DNA from: Trichodesmium sp002260545
Lineage (GTDB): Bacteria > Cyanobacteriota > Cyanobacteriia > Cyanobacteriales > Microcoleaceae
Assembly: GCF_050016015.1 (NCBI RefSeq)
Contig: NZ_JBNHEQ010000158.1
Coordinates: 1-64,000, forward strand
DNA length: 64,000 nt
Reading direction: 5' to 3'
The notes beneath the pieces are model-generated. The model worked only from the letters and a program-made list of their open reading frames with translations. It was not told the origin of the DNA and ran no database searches. Numbering within the stretch: the stretch's first letter is position 1; each line of letters begins with the position of its first letter. A program made the translations under genes and the position numbers. Below, piece by piece: positions 18,339 through 28,597 of the stretch.

Positions 18339-18617
18339 ATGTTTACTATTGACATAATTGTTAAATACACCCCTGTGCCATTTTCAGTACAACGTAAGTC
18401 CGCTGAGGATGCTGAGGCTGTTTATCAACAAGTTCTTGAGTCTATTCGCTCTGGAAACCCTCAAGTTTTAGAACTTACTTGTGAGAAAATGCCTGAGAAA
18501 AAGATTGCTGTAGTCATCAGTGAAGTTTCTGGTGTTCAAATTTCCCAGAAATCTGGTGCTGCTGCTACTGGAAGACCACCTGGTTTTGTCGCTCTACCCA
18601 ATGAAGCCAAAGGATAA
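18339..18617 (+). CDS. UPF0367 family protein
   Basis: A 92-residue conserved cyanobacterial/plastid protein of unknown function. The family pattern is clear: MFTIDI.., VQRKSAEDAEAVYQQVLESI, VLELTCEKMPEKK, and the C-terminal SGAAATGRPPGF. No membrane segment. It overlaps the following ABC ATPase by 17 bases, indicating co-transcription and possible translational coupling. Confidence 0.9.
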   Translation: MFTIDIIVKYTPVPFSVQRKSAEDAEAVYQQVLESIRSGNPQVLELTCEKMPEKKIAVVISEVSGVQISQKSGAAATGRPPGFVALPNEAKG

Positions 18618-19296
18618 AACTATTAAAGTTACTGATCCAGCAATTTTAGTAGAGGATATTTGTTTTAATTGGCCTAACGGCAGCCAAGTATTACGCTCTT
18701 GTTCTCTACAAGTACCCAAGGGAGAGTTTTGGATGCTCTTGGGTACTAATGGCAGTGGTAAATCAACTTTGTTAAGATTATTGGCCAAACTTTTGTCTCC
18801 TCAGTCTGGAACAATTCATTTTGAAGGGCAAATAGGTTTTGTTTTCCAAAATCCTGACCATCAACTTGTGATGCCTACAGTAGGAGCAGATGTGGCTTTT
18901 GGCTTAGTTGAAGAGAAACTGTCTCAACTTCAAATTCGTAATCGGGTAGAAGATGCCTTGAGTGCGGTAAATTTATTAGAATTACAACGCCGACCTATAT
19001 ATGCTTTGAGTGGGGGCCAAAAACAAAGAATTGCTATTGCTGGAGCTATTGCCCGTAATTGTGACATCTTACTTTTGGATGAACCTACAGCTTTACTTGA
19101 CCCAGATAGTCAATTAGATTTGGTGAGTCAGGTTCAAAGTTTGGTCAAAAAGCGAGGTATTACTGCTCTGTGGGTTACTCATCGCTTAAATGAGTTGGAT
19201 TATTCTGATGGAGCATTTCTCTTAGATAAAGGCCAAGTAGTAGATCAAGGTAGTCCTGAACTTTTGAAGCAACGTTTAATTAGAGATTCATCTTAA
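18601..19296 (+). CDS. ABC transporter ATP-binding protein (CbiO/ECF-like)
   Basis: A 231-residue ATPase: Walker A LGTNGSGKST, Q-loop VFQNPDH, signature ALSGGQKQR, Walker B ILLLDEPTA, and H-loop WVTHRL. The Q-loop NPDHQ and overall form resemble energy-coupling-factor (CbiO-type) ATPases that drive vitamin or metal uptake. No permease gene is nearby, so it must work with subunits encoded elsewhere. I chose the ATG at the end of UPF0367 because an upstream in-frame ATG would add 27 residues of frame-shifted UPF0367 sequence. Confidence 0.88.
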   Translation: MKPKDKTIKVTDPAILVEDICFNWPNGSQVLRSCSLQVPKGEFWMLLGTNGSGKSTLLRLLAKLLSPQSGTIHFEGQIGFVFQNPDHQLVMPTVGADVAFGLVEEKLSQLQIRNRVEDALSAVNLLELQRRPIYALSGGQKQRIAIAGAIARNCDILLLDEPTALLDPDSQLDLVSQVQSLVKKRGITALWVTHRLNELDYSDGAFLLDKGQVVDQGSPELLKQRLIRDSS

Positions 19297-20185
19297 GCGA
19301 TCGCCTCTGGACTAAGCCTTTAAGTTTAAACTTTAGGATGTTAGGAATATTAGGTGTTGATGATTCTAGGTAAGTAGTTCAACAATCTAATAATTAATAA
19401 TTAATAACTGGACAGTAAAAAGTTTTTGTATTCATAAAACAGTTGGTTTCATGTGACAAAATGATCCAGATTCGACTGTCTCGTAAATGGCGAGCGAGCA
19501 TTGAAGAATTTTGTCAAAAGTAGCCCTGACATACTTTTGGCTAAAATATACTTCCTCTGTTCGGCAAGTGTCAGTAAAACTATCTGTTCACTCGGATAAC
19601 CATTGGAGGGTAAAGTACGAAACTAACGAGGAAAATCCTTTCATAAAGTGATAGGCATTTCTAGACTAAGTAGTTAATAATTACCTCTTCTTATATATAA
19701 GAGGATAGAGCAAAAGGATTTTTTTCCTTAAAAGGAGAGGCTTTATACCTTTATTTTTCGGTAAAACAAATTAATTGTATATTTTGATGGTTAGGCGAAT
19801 AGATAGGAAAAATTATTTTTAGCACCACTATTGCTGTATACAAGTATATTTTTAGGTAATCCTGTATATGTGTATATGTATAGTCATTTCAGTTTAGATT
19901 GAGAGGAGAATTAATTACTGTGAAAGAGTTTCAGCCGAAAAAGTATTTCATCCTTATTTTGAAATGACTATAGTAATTTATTGTGGACGCAGGCAACTGC
20001 TTCAGAAGGCAACAAACAACAGAAAATATATCTAATTCCTAGTTTTAGAGGAATAGTATTTTCTAGCCCACTTAATTAAAAAAAAATCACTACTTATACA
20101 CCATTACAATTTTTTATTCCCTACTTCCTACTTACAAATGTTAAATTAATTTTTAACAGGTTACTTACTATTCAGATAGATTGAG
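19297..20185. other. intergenic with two repeats
   Basis: Holds a family D dual-hairpin copy (19683-19763) and a 94-bp element with perfect ends (19879-19972). No gene or tRNA is recognised in the rest. Confidence 0.5.
19879..19972. repeat. 94-bp element, TIR TATAGTCATTTCA
   Basis: Perfect 13-bp inverted ends TATAGTCATTTCA / TGAAATGACTATA. A single related end (AAACTGAAATGACTATC) occurs at about 58985-59000. Confidence 0.6.
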
Positions 20186-21172
20186 ATGACGAAAAATCTT
20201 TTGGGTAAAGTTGCCTTAGTCACCGGAGCAACTAGAGGTATTGGTAAAGGTATTGCTATTGGTTTAGGGGAAGCAGGAGCAACTATTTATATTACAGGAC
20301 GGTCACTTAATACTAATACGATTTCTAGTGACAATGTTTCTGGAACACTTTTAGAAACCAAACAAGAAGTTGAAAAAGTAGGTGGTATCTGTATTCCTGT
20401 TCAAATAGACCATAGTGATGATGAGCAGGTAAAGTTACTATTTGAACGTATTGAAACCGAACAAAATGGGCAACTTGACTTATTAGTAAATAACGTTTTT
20501 TCTGGAGTAGGAGCGATCGCTAATGCCTATGGTCAACCATTTTGGAAAAACACTCCGAGTCTTTGGGATGCTATTAATAATGTTGGTCTGCGTAGCCATT
20601 ATATAGCAAGTGTTTTTGCTGCTCGTTTAATGAGTCAGCGTCAACAAGGACTTATTTGTACTATTTCCTCTTGGGGAGGACTGTCTTATATTTTTGGGGC
20701 TGCTTATGGAGTGGGAAAAGCGGCCTGTGACCGTTTGGCAGCAGACATGGCAGTAGAATTAAAACCCGACAATATCACATCAGTTTCCATTTGGCCAGGA
20801 ATTGTCGGCACGGAACATATGTTGGAATTTGCTGAAGGTTTCAATAATCAGGATGATATTCAATCTCAAGATGTTACTTTCAGGGATAATTACAATTGGG
20901 AAACACCTTTGTTGACTGGAAGGGTCATTGCTTCTTTATTAGAGCAAAAAAATACTATAAGTTTAACAGGAAAAGTACAAATTGTAGCTGAATTAGCTCA
21001 ACAGTATAGAATAGTTGATGAACATGGTAAACGTCCAGTTTCATTACGTTCTCTTCGTTTTATAGTACCTAATGCTATCCCTGGCTTGAGAAAATATGCT
21101 TGGCTCATTCCTGACTTTAAAATTCCTTGGTTGATCTTACAATGGGGAATGCTTCAATCTCCTAAAATTTAA
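20186..21172 (+). CDS. SDR family oxidoreductase (DHRS1-like)
   Basis: A 328-residue NAD(P)-dependent short-chain dehydrogenase. Rossmann motif TGATRGIGKG (residues about 14-23), NNVF in place of the usual NNAG, and the catalytic set Ser in TISSWGG and YGVGK. The long C-terminal extension and the sequence FGAAYGVGKAACDRLAADMAVEL are characteristic of the DHRS1-like branch, whose cyanobacterial substrate is unknown. No signal peptide. Single gene; no operon partner. Confidence 0.88.
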   Translation: MTKNLLGKVALVTGATRGIGKGIAIGLGEAGATIYITGRSLNTNTISSDNVSGTLLETKQEVEKVGGICIPVQIDHSDDEQVKLLFERIETEQNGQLDLLVNNVFSGVGAIANAYGQPFWKNTPSLWDAINNVGLRSHYIASVFAARLMSQRQQGLICTISSWGGLSYIFGAAYGVGKAACDRLAADMAVELKPDNITSVSIWPGIVGTEHMLEFAEGFNNQDDIQSQDVTFRDNYNWETPLLTGRVIASLLEQKNTISLTGKVQIVAELAQQYRIVDEHGKRPVSLRSLRFIVPNAIPGLRKYAWLIPDFKIPWLILQWGMLQSPKI

Positions 21173-21859
21173 TCAATCTGTTCGACTCTGATTAAAATAA
21201 TTAAGTAGTTAAGCAAAATTAATTTGACTATACTTAGCTATACTTACTTAAACAGGAATTACGCAGAGGTGCTAGATATAGAGTCAAAAAACTATAACGT
21301 TATAGTTTTGAAAACTAGATATGGTCTTTGCGTAATATCATTTCCGCTAGCATCAGTATTGTATAGCAAAGTTAGGGAACACTTAACTGGGAACAGGGAA
21401 CAGGTAGCAAGGCTTAATATCAAGAAAAAAACTTAAATTTCCTGTAGATATTTAGGCTTGGGTTTACACAAAGGATATAAACGGACATGATATAAGTCCT
21501 ATTAAAGTCTACAAGTAGATTTTTTCCCTTATTGAATAATTAATAATTATTAATTTTAATTAAATAATTAAGCTTTATTAGCCTGTCCTTTCAAGGAAAA
21601 AAAGTGGTTGTTTAGCGTTCCGCACAACGCTAAACGCCATATCCAATCGACCAGACCAAGAGGAAAGTGCTAGCATATTTCCTTATATTCAATCTAATGG
21701 TTTTAACTAGAGGTAATTATCAATTATCAATTATCCATTATCCATTATCCATTATCCATTAATGAATTTGGCATGGGTACTTATAACTATAAAATTTAGA
21801 TCGGAGTTATGTTAACTTAGTATTTGTTAACATTCTCTGAATAATTATCACCTTGAGTC
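21173..21859. other. intergenic, repeat-filled
   Basis: Contains a family A palindrome (21254-21335), GGGAACA heptads (about 21388-21402), a degenerate family D region (about 21585-21715) with a hairpin TTTAGCGTT/AACGCTAAA (21611-21634), and CAATTAT/CCATTAT heptads (21716-21760). A 70-codon frame at 21224 spans the family A palindrome and is not called. Confidence 0.55.
21254..21335. repeat. family A palindromic element
   Basis: Outer arms GGAATTACGCAGAGG / CTTTGCGTAAT and central palindrome ACTATAACGTTATAGT. Confidence 0.65.
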
Positions 21860-22405
21860 ATGTCACGTCCTTTAAGACAAACTATTCTGCTTGTAGACGG
21901 CTATAATGTCATTGGTTTATGGCCTCGTATCCGAGAAATTCGTAATCTTCACGGCTTAGAAACAGCCAGAAGAGATTTGATTGAGGCTCTGGTAAACTAC
22001 AGTGCTAGTCAGGACTTAAATACTCAGATAGTATTTGATTCCCAATACCAATATACTCCTACTACAAAAGAAATTATTACTGATAAATTATCAGTTTATT
22101 ATACAGAGTTTGGTCAGACAGCAGATACATATATCGAGAAGGCTTGTGCTAATCTTCGCCAGGAGATACATTTGTCTAAAAGTAGGTTAATCGTAGCTAC
22201 TTCAGATAGAGATGAAAAGCTTACTGTGGTTGGTTATGGTGCGGAGTGGATGTCTTCACAACAACTTGCCCATGATGTTGAAAGTGTAGCAAGTCGTGTC
22301 CGGAGTAAATGTCAACGAGGCAAAAGAACATCAAGGCGTTTTCTAGCTAGTTACTTAGATCCAGAATCTCAAAAGCGCCTAGCTGAACTGAGAATGGGAA
22401 AATAA
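21860..22405 (+). CDS. NYN domain RNase, YacP/Rae1-like
   Basis: A 181-residue NYN (PIN-like) nuclease. Acidic site residues are visible in LLVDGYNVIG (residues 10-19), VFDSQY, and the Asp-rich VATSDRDEKLTV; TADTYIEKAC is a typical family helix. Homologous Bacillus Rae1 cleaves mRNA at the ribosome, and cyanobacterial members are commonly annotated as YacP. The C-terminus is Arg/Lys-rich (SKCQRGKRTSRRF), fitting RNA binding. It precedes tRNA-Asn on the same strand by about 160 bases. Confidence 0.85.
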   Translation: MSRPLRQTILLVDGYNVIGLWPRIREIRNLHGLETARRDLIEALVNYSASQDLNTQIVFDSQYQYTPTTKEIITDKLSVYYTEFGQTADTYIEKACANLRQEIHLSKSRLIVATSDRDEKLTVVGYGAEWMSSQQLAHDVESVASRVRSKCQRGKRTSRRFLASYLDPESQKRLAELRMGK

Positions 22406-22562
22406 ATAGTTAATTATCACATAATTTTCTGAAAGTCAAATTTAATTAATTAAATTATCTTATAATAAAGATAAGAAAAAAAGATATAAAAAGGGGTTGC
22501 AAAATATCTTGAATCACTACTATAATAAGTAATCGTAGCTCAGGAAACGAGCAAACATTCAT

Positions 22563-22634
22563 TCCTCGGTAGCTCAGCGGTAGAGCGGTCGGCTGTTAAC
22601 CGATTGGTCGCAAGTTCGAATCTTGCCCGGGGAG
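22563..22634 (+). tRNA. tRNA-Asn (GTT)
   Basis: Full cloverleaf of 72 nt: acceptor TCCTCGG / CCGGGGA, D stem GCTC/GAGC, anticodon stem GTCGG/CCGAT with loop CTGTTAA (anticodon GTT), T stem GCAAG/CTTGC with TTCGAAT loop, discriminator G. CCA is not encoded. Confidence 0.97.
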
Positions 22635-22726
22635 TTTAAAAATTTTAGGTTCTGGAAGCGGAGATATTTAGTGGTTCTATTTTTCTACTAAAATCTTAGC
22701 CTCAGAATTATAGAATTAATAAATTT

Positions 22727-23923
22727 ATGTTTCAGTACGAACATAGTAATAAGTGGTCTTTATATTGGTCTCTTGACCCAAATGTGACTTTTCTCAATCA
22801 TGGGTCTTTTGGAGCTTGTCCATTGCCAGTGTTGACAGCTCAGACCCAACTGCGGGAAAAGTTGGAAAGAGAACCAGTACATTTTTTTATTCGGGAGTTT
22901 GAAACTCTACTGGATGAAGCTAGAGAGAAGTTAGCAGAATTTGTTGGTGCCAAATCAGAGGAATTAGCCTTTGTGCCAAATGCAACCACCGGGGTAAATG
23001 CAGTGTTGCGCTCCCTCAACTTTTCCTCCACCGATGAGTTACTAACCACAGACCAAGAATATAACGCTTGTCGCAATGCGCTGAATTTTGTTAGCGATCG
23101 CGTAGGTGCAAAAGTGATAGTGGCATCCCTACCTTTTCCTGTAGAGTCTCCTCAACAAATAGTCGAAGCAGTTATCAAACATATTTCACCAAGAACAAGA
23201 CTTGCATTACTTGACCATGTTAGTAGTTCAACAGCATTTGTATTTCCTATTAAACAACTGGTAAAAGAATTAACTAAACGAGGGGTCGATACATTAGTAG
23301 ATGGCGCTCATGCAGTAGGGATGCTCCCACTTAATTTAGAGGAAATAGGGGCAGCTTATTATACAGGAAATTGTCATAAATGGTTATGTGCGCCGAAGGG
23401 TGCTGGTTTTTTGTATGTGCGTCAAGATAAACAAGAGAATATTCATCCTTTAACTATTAGTCATGGTGCAAATTCTACCCGAACAGATAAGTCACGATTT
23501 CACTTAAAATTTGATTGGGTAGGTACGGACGATCCAACTGCTTATTTATGTGTACCAGAAGCAATTAAGTTTATGGGTTCATTGTTGCCTGGGGGTTGGT
23601 TAGAGTTAATGGAAAAAAATAAGTCTATGGTATTGGTAGCTAGACATTTACTACAGGAAAAGTTGGGAATAAAAATTGATTGTTGTCCGGATGAAATGAT
23701 TGGTTCAATGGCAGTTGTGAAATTGCCTGATGAGGGGGTGGATGAGTTTTATGGTGGGTTGATTTCACCTTTACAAAACGATTTGTGGGAGAAGTTTAGA
23801 ATTGAGGTGCCGATAATTCCTTGGTCTAATAAAAGGAAGCGACTTTTACGAATTTCGGCTCAGATTTATAATAGTTTTTCCCAATATGAATATTTAGCTG
23901 AAGCATTGGTAAAGTTATTATAA
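22727..23923 (+). CDS. class V aminotransferase (isopenicillin-N epimerase-like)
   Basis: A 398-residue PLP enzyme of the aminotransferase class V / IPN epimerase-like group. It starts with FLNHGSFGACP, typical of the group. AFVPNATTGVNAVLRSL binds the PLP phosphate, DHVSSSTAFVFP and DGAHAVGMLP supply the Asp that binds the pyridine nitrogen, and CHKWLCAPKG contains the Schiff-base Lys. Substrate cannot be read from sequence; penicillin biosynthesis is not implied. Monocistronic, 92 bases after tRNA-Asn. Confidence 0.88.
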   Translation: MFQYEHSNKWSLYWSLDPNVTFLNHGSFGACPLPVLTAQTQLREKLEREPVHFFIREFETLLDEAREKLAEFVGAKSEELAFVPNATTGVNAVLRSLNFSSTDELLTTDQEYNACRNALNFVSDRVGAKVIVASLPFPVESPQQIVEAVIKHISPRTRLALLDHVSSSTAFVFPIKQLVKELTKRGVDTLVDGAHAVGMLPLNLEEIGAAYYTGNCHKWLCAPKGAGFLYVRQDKQENIHPLTISHGANSTRTDKSRFHLKFDWVGTDDPTAYLCVPEAIKFMGSLLPGGWLELMEKNKSMVLVARHLLQEKLGIKIDCCPDEMIGSMAVVKLPDEGVDEFYGGLISPLQNDLWEKFRIEVPIIPWSNKRKRLLRISAQIYNSFSQYEYLAEALVKLL

Positions 23924-25782
23924 GACTAGAGATTTTTTGAGAAAATCTCTACTTTGTAGTCAGAGTAGAAATAGAGTTTTAGGAGTCAGGATAAACAGGG
24001 AATTTAGAGGAGGTAGTGGGAGGAATTATCCCTTGATTTTTCTGTAATTTTGAGCAAAAAATGCTAAGTTTTTGAACCGTTTTGACTGAAAAGTTCGTAC
24101 TTTTTACAGACATAAAAAGGCTCAAATCTTTATCTTTAAAGGCTTTAATATTTAATCAGGAAGCCCGAAATAAATTTTATAACTAATAAGTTATCAACTT
24201 CTTTGACAAGAAGACTATTGATGAAAAAATAATTTTTAATTTGTCTTGAAATAGCAGTCAGCCTTCAACGGTCAGGCAACAGCTCTCAAGGGGTATGATG
24301 GGGAATTAAAACCCCCATAAACGCAAACCACGGGCTTTTTAAAACTCTTGTGGGAGCCTGAAAAACGCCGATTTTATCTAATAGCTGAATAGTGATAGCT
24401 TGTTAATAAATCAGCTACCTTTAGTCATCTTTAGATGACTTTTGCTGTAATATCATGTCCGCTTGAATAGTTATAAATAAGGAGGGAGGAGTCAGGAGGG
24501 AAGAGAGGACAAAGTAAAGTATAAAAAGGAGAAAGTTTTTTTTATCACTAATTATCCGGACATGATATAAGCTAATAAATAAATTTATTGGGAGAGAAAG
24601 AAGCTAAAAAACTTCATAAATTCAGACAAACATAAATCACCGATGGATTATAATCTATAAGCTTTTAGAGACTGTTTATAAAATAAGTATTTAAGAAAAA
24701 AGTTTCACAACTCAATCAACTAGCTTGAATAAGATAAGGGATTAAAATAACTCTAGATATGGAGGAGGTATGACTATTCATAGTCAATCAGATAAGAGTG
24801 AATTTCTTGATAACAAATAATTGTTTTTTTGCCTATTCCCTGTTCCCTGTTCCCTGTTGCCTGTTCCCTATCTTCTTTTTTTATATTTCCTGATACATTC
24901 AACCTCTTAGAGTAATATCAAGTCTTATGAATTAGTCATAAAAATATTCTTTTCTTTCAAGAGAGTATATTTTACTGCGGAATGCTGGGTAAACAAATTT
25001 TCCCTACTCCCCACTCACTCCATGTTCCTAAAAGTTTTTATTCTGGGTATTTAAAGAGAAATTATTTCCTCAACACTTCAATAAGATCCCGCCGTTAAGG
25101 ATAGAGTTTAAATAAGTAAGCTTCAATAATGTTTTTAATGATTCTAGGTGCTAAGTGAAGATATATTATTTCTAGAAACCCTACTCACTACTCTCAAGAA
25201 TATGTAGGCAGAATTGGCGAGATTTGGTATAAGAGTAAGCTATCGGACAAACCTACTTTTATACCCGAATTTGGTATAAGTAAATTATACAGTGAATATA
25301 TTTTTATCAAAGTTTCTCTTTATAGAAGCCCTAACCGTATCTCCAAGAAATAGGTTGGAGGGAGAATTAATTGATAAAAAATGGGTAATAATTGATTTGA
25401 TGATGGGATGAGTGGCAGATATCTAATACACCCCATCTCCCCATCTCCCCACACTCCCCTACTCCCCCGCTCCCCTACTCCCCTACTCTCAATTTTAGGA
25501 TTACTATATAGATTTGATAATTTTATTCAGTATACTTATAAACTTTATAAGTTAACTATACTTGACCTATAAAAATAGTTAGTGATGAGTCAAAAAAAAA
25601 ATCAATCACTAACTAAGCTGTTAGGCATTTAAACCATTTATGTGTTGTATGCCTAGTTAACAAGAAAACCCTCATTAATTTTTACTTCTGACTTTTGACT
25701 TACTAATACGCATTTTAAATGCGTATTAGCTTATTCCAATGTAACTTAGTCAAAGTAACTTTTAGCAATTTCCAACTATTGC
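23924..25782. other. 1.9-kb gene-free repeat region
   Basis: Contains a degenerate family C copy (about 23985-24173), a hairpin ATGGGG/CCCCCAT (24297-24317), a hairpin AGTCATCT/AGATGACT followed by TTTT (24423-24444), a 119-bp element with GGACATGATAT ends (24450-24568), CCCTGTT heptads (24838-24870) and CCCCTACT/CCCCATCT repeats (25433-25490). No credible coding frame was found. Confidence 0.55.
24450..24568. repeat. element with ATATCATGTCCG ends
   Basis: Inverted ends ATATCATGTCCG / CGGACATGATAT, 119 bp. Related single ends occur at about 4931, 21481 and 32681. Confidence 0.65.
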
Positions 25783-26040
25783 TTACTCATCAACTTTCAA
25801 ATCTTGACACAAAAAACGTTCACATCTAATTTCACCATTTTCTTGAGCTTGATGAATTTCTAATTCTGCTTCAGGAACTCCTTCAAATAAGAAACGTTCT
25901 CCCGGAAAAACTGCACGTTCCCAATATTGATTTTCAACATTACTAATTCTAGCAATTTGCATCTTGTGAGTAGTATTCACATAGAAACAGAGAAATTTTT
26001 GTTCCTGTTTTTTTGGTAGTCTATCTAGTGCTATAGTCAC
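25783..26040 (-). CDS. DUF1830 protein
   Basis: An 85-residue cyanobacterial protein matching DUF1830 by its pattern: FLCFYVNTTHKMQIARISN, then WERAVFPGERFLFEG, and ELEIHQ. No function is known for the family. No signal or membrane segment. It lies between a repeat desert and hemW on the same strand, about 200 bases downstream, so co-transcription is uncertain. Confidence 0.85.
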   Translation of the reverse strand: MTIALDRLPKKQEQKFLCFYVNTTHKMQIARISNVENQYWERAVFPGERFLFEGVPEAELEIHQAQENGEIRCERFLCQDLKVDE

Positions 26041-26238
26041 AATCTTTAAATCCCCTCTAAATTTTTGCTGCCGATTAGCAACCCGACTGAATATTGATAT
26101 CTTTGAGCGCCAATAAAATTATTATAAACGGATAGGGATCGCTTAAGTATATTTTTAATTACTTTTGTTGAAGAAAATTAATTTAACTTAAGTTGTCCAC
26201 TCTAAACCTAGTATTTTCCCAGTAAAAATACTCAGAAT

Positions 26239-27504
26239 TTAGCAGTCGATACTGATAGAATTACTAAGTTTGCTAAATAACGTTGATAAAACAGTATTGG
26301 AGAACAAAAAACCTTCAGGATCTGTCAATCTCAAATATCCCTCTATCGGAAGTTCTTGGTTATTAGAGAAAGGGGTTGCTACACCTTTTGGATTAAGAAA
26401 TTCGACCCACCCTAATTTTTGATAGGGTTGTAAATAGATTAATAATTTTTCTACAGTTTCTTGACCAAACTGCTGAGATAATGTTAATAAATTCACCCCT
26501 TTTGCCAAGCGGAATCTTAACATCAGTGTTTCTAACAAACAATCCTGATTCGATGTATCAATACCCTGATTTTCTAAACTATGACCTTGAAACGATAACA
26601 CCCATTGATAATATTCTTTCCGCGTGCGCGGTCTGGTAAATCTTTGCCCTTCTAAATAGCTTGCTGCACCCATACCAAAACCATAATAAGGGCGATTTTC
26701 CCAGTAAACTCGATTATGGCTACACTGATAACCCGGCTTGGCATAATTAGATATCTCATAATGTTCATATCCTGAAATTGAGATCAACTGCTGTGCCATT
26801 CGATACATTTGGGCCGCCGTTTCATCTGTAGGCAAAGGAGCATGACCTGGTTGATAATAACGTCCAAAAGCTGTAACTGGTTCTACTACAAGGTCATAAC
26901 TGGAGATATGAGTTGGGGAAATAGCTATTCCAGTTTCTAAAGAAGTTTGCCATTGTTCTAAGGTTTGGTGTGGCAGTCCTGAAATTAAATCGATACTAAA
27001 ATTAACAATTCCCGCTTGATGCAATGTGTCTACTGCTTTGTAAATATCTAAGACATTGTGCGATCGCCCAGAAAGCTGCAATAAATCATCTTGAAATGCT
27101 TGTACTCCCAGACTGACTCGATTTACTCCTAGGGATTTGTATCCTTCTATCTGTTCCAAGTCAAAAGTTCCGGGGTCCATTTCTATAGAAATTTCAGCAT
27201 TGGCCATAATTCCAAATTTTTGTTCTAGGGTATCTAGAATCCGACTTAATTGACCCACTGATAACAGGGAAGGAGTACCACCGCCAAAGAAAATAGTTTC
27301 TAAGGGTTGACAAAAAGACTTTGTAATGTTTATTTCCTCACAAATTACCTCCACATATTCTTGAATCGGAGAAAAATTATCACCTTTTTTACCATCACCC
27401 ACTACAGAGATCGGAAAATCACAGTAATAGCATCGCCGTCGGCAAAAAGGGATATGGACATAAGCCGAACTAGGAATGCAGTATTTTCCGATTGGCCTTT
27501 TCAC
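26239..27504 (-). CDS. hemW: radical SAM heme chaperone HemW
   Basis: A 421-residue radical SAM protein. The CxxxCxxC iron-sulfur motif is PFCRRRCYYCDF (residues about 19-30), followed by FFGGGTPSLL and GVNRVSLGVQAFQDD. The C-terminal HemN-like domain includes YWENRPYYGFGMGAASY. Residue spacing follows HemW, which binds and transfers heme, rather than coproporphyrinogen dehydrogenase HemN; that distinction rests on family knowledge. The start is GTG: no ATG lies between it and an in-frame TAA five codons upstream. Confidence 0.87.
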   Translation of the reverse strand: MKRPIGKYCIPSSAYVHIPFCRRRCYYCDFPISVVGDGKKGDNFSPIQEYVEVICEEINITKSFCQPLETIFFGGGTPSLLSVGQLSRILDTLEQKFGIMANAEISIEMDPGTFDLEQIEGYKSLGVNRVSLGVQAFQDDLLQLSGRSHNVLDIYKAVDTLHQAGIVNFSIDLISGLPHQTLEQWQTSLETGIAISPTHISSYDLVVEPVTAFGRYYQPGHAPLPTDETAAQMYRMAQQLISISGYEHYEISNYAKPGYQCSHNRVYWENRPYYGFGMGAASYLEGQRFTRPRTRKEYYQWVLSFQGHSLENQGIDTSNQDCLLETLMLRFRLAKGVNLLTLSQQFGQETVEKLLIYLQPYQKLGWVEFLNPKGVATPFSNNQELPIEGYLRLTDPEGFLFSNTVLSTLFSKLSNSISIDC

Positions 27505-27773
27505 TATTAAACAAAGTTACAAACTATTATTATTTATAAAACTATCTTAAACAATTATGAATTTAATGAGGAGTAGTAGTACGGTAAATCAGAAAAATAA
27601 TCTTTCTTGAGGGGGTAGAAATATTACTTAAGTAGAAAGTAAAAAAAAGCACTTACAAATTTAATTTTTTCATTTACCTCGACTAGACATACTCTAGTAT
27701 TAAGACATCTATGCTCTTGTGCTGATAATCCAGTTAGAAATTATATGTTTGATTAAAGTGAAAACTATAAATA

Positions 27774-28028
27774 GGGTTTGCGCTCAAAAGTCTTATGGGT
27801 GAGAGTAGGAGTCAGGAGTCAGTAGTCAGAAGGAATGGGTATGGGAGCTAGCAGGCAGCCGGAATGATTATCCCTTGATTTTCTGCCTCGCGTTACTCCA
27901 AAATCCTAACTTTTTGATTTTTCGGGAACCGTGCATGAAGCAGCTCAAAACCAGGTACTTTTTCAAGACTTAAAAAGGCTAAAACCTTTATCTGTAAATG
28001 CTTTTAGATTTAATCAGCAAACCATAAA
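27774..28028. repeat. family C element
   Basis: Ends AGGGTTTGCGCTCAAAAGTC and TTTAATCAGCAAACCATAA. It carries AGTCAGGAGTCAG heptads and the conserved GGTACTTTTTCAAGAC core, in inverted orientation relative to the copy at 2697. Confidence 0.6.
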
Positions 28029-28475
28029 TAAAAAAATGCTACAAATAAGTTTTAGGTAATGGATGCTAGGTAATTTTTAATATTATTAATTTTAGGTAAA
28101 TCTAGCTTTTAGTAAGCAACTAATTCGAGTTAGTTATTTGTAATCTTATTTAATTGATTTATTTGGTATAAGTATTTTACAGTCATCCTAAATAAAATCA
28201 GTAATGCACGAGAAATTTCTATGACAAATCAAGTAAAAATAATCACATTGTTTTGTTCATAAAATAGATTTTGTACTTTAGTAGTAACTGTAAAGGGGAA
28301 GCGACATTATTAATTGTTACCAAGTCTCAATGAGGTTAAAACCTAATAAAAAGAGAACCGTAAAGAATGGCACATCAACTGTAAAGATATAATAGAGACA
28401 ACATTGAGCAGCCCAAAAATTATGGTTCTCAATCATTATTGGTGAGTACCTTCTGGGGAAATATCTATATCTTCC

Positions 28476-28564
28476 AGGACTTACGCAGAGGTACTATATA
28501 TAGAGTTAAAAAACTATAACGTTATAGTTTTGAACGCTATATAGATGGTCTTTGCGTAAGTCCT
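28476..28564. repeat. family A palindromic element, model copy
   Basis: 89 bp with perfect 12-bp outer arms AGGACTTACGCA / TGCGTAAGTCCT and centre AAACTATAACGTTATAGTTT. It occupies the leader of the PIN-TRAM gene. Confidence 0.75.
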
Positions 28565-28597
28565 ATCTTCTATAAAACAAAAAAACAAACTCAAAAA

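Larger units (their letters stand above)
27505..28597. other. intergenic with family C and A elements
   Basis: Divergent region between hemW and the PIN-TRAM gene. It contains a family C element (27774-28028) and a family A palindrome (28476-28564) ending 33 bases before the PIN-TRAM ATG. No other structure is recognised. Confidence 0.55.

Noticed and set aside
18520..18600. Upstream ATG for the ABC ATPase
   Set aside because: Would add 27 residues read from another frame of UPF0367; the ATG at 18601 fits family length.
21224..21436. 70-codon plus-strand reading frame
   Set aside because: Spans a family A palindrome and heptads; no family resemblance.
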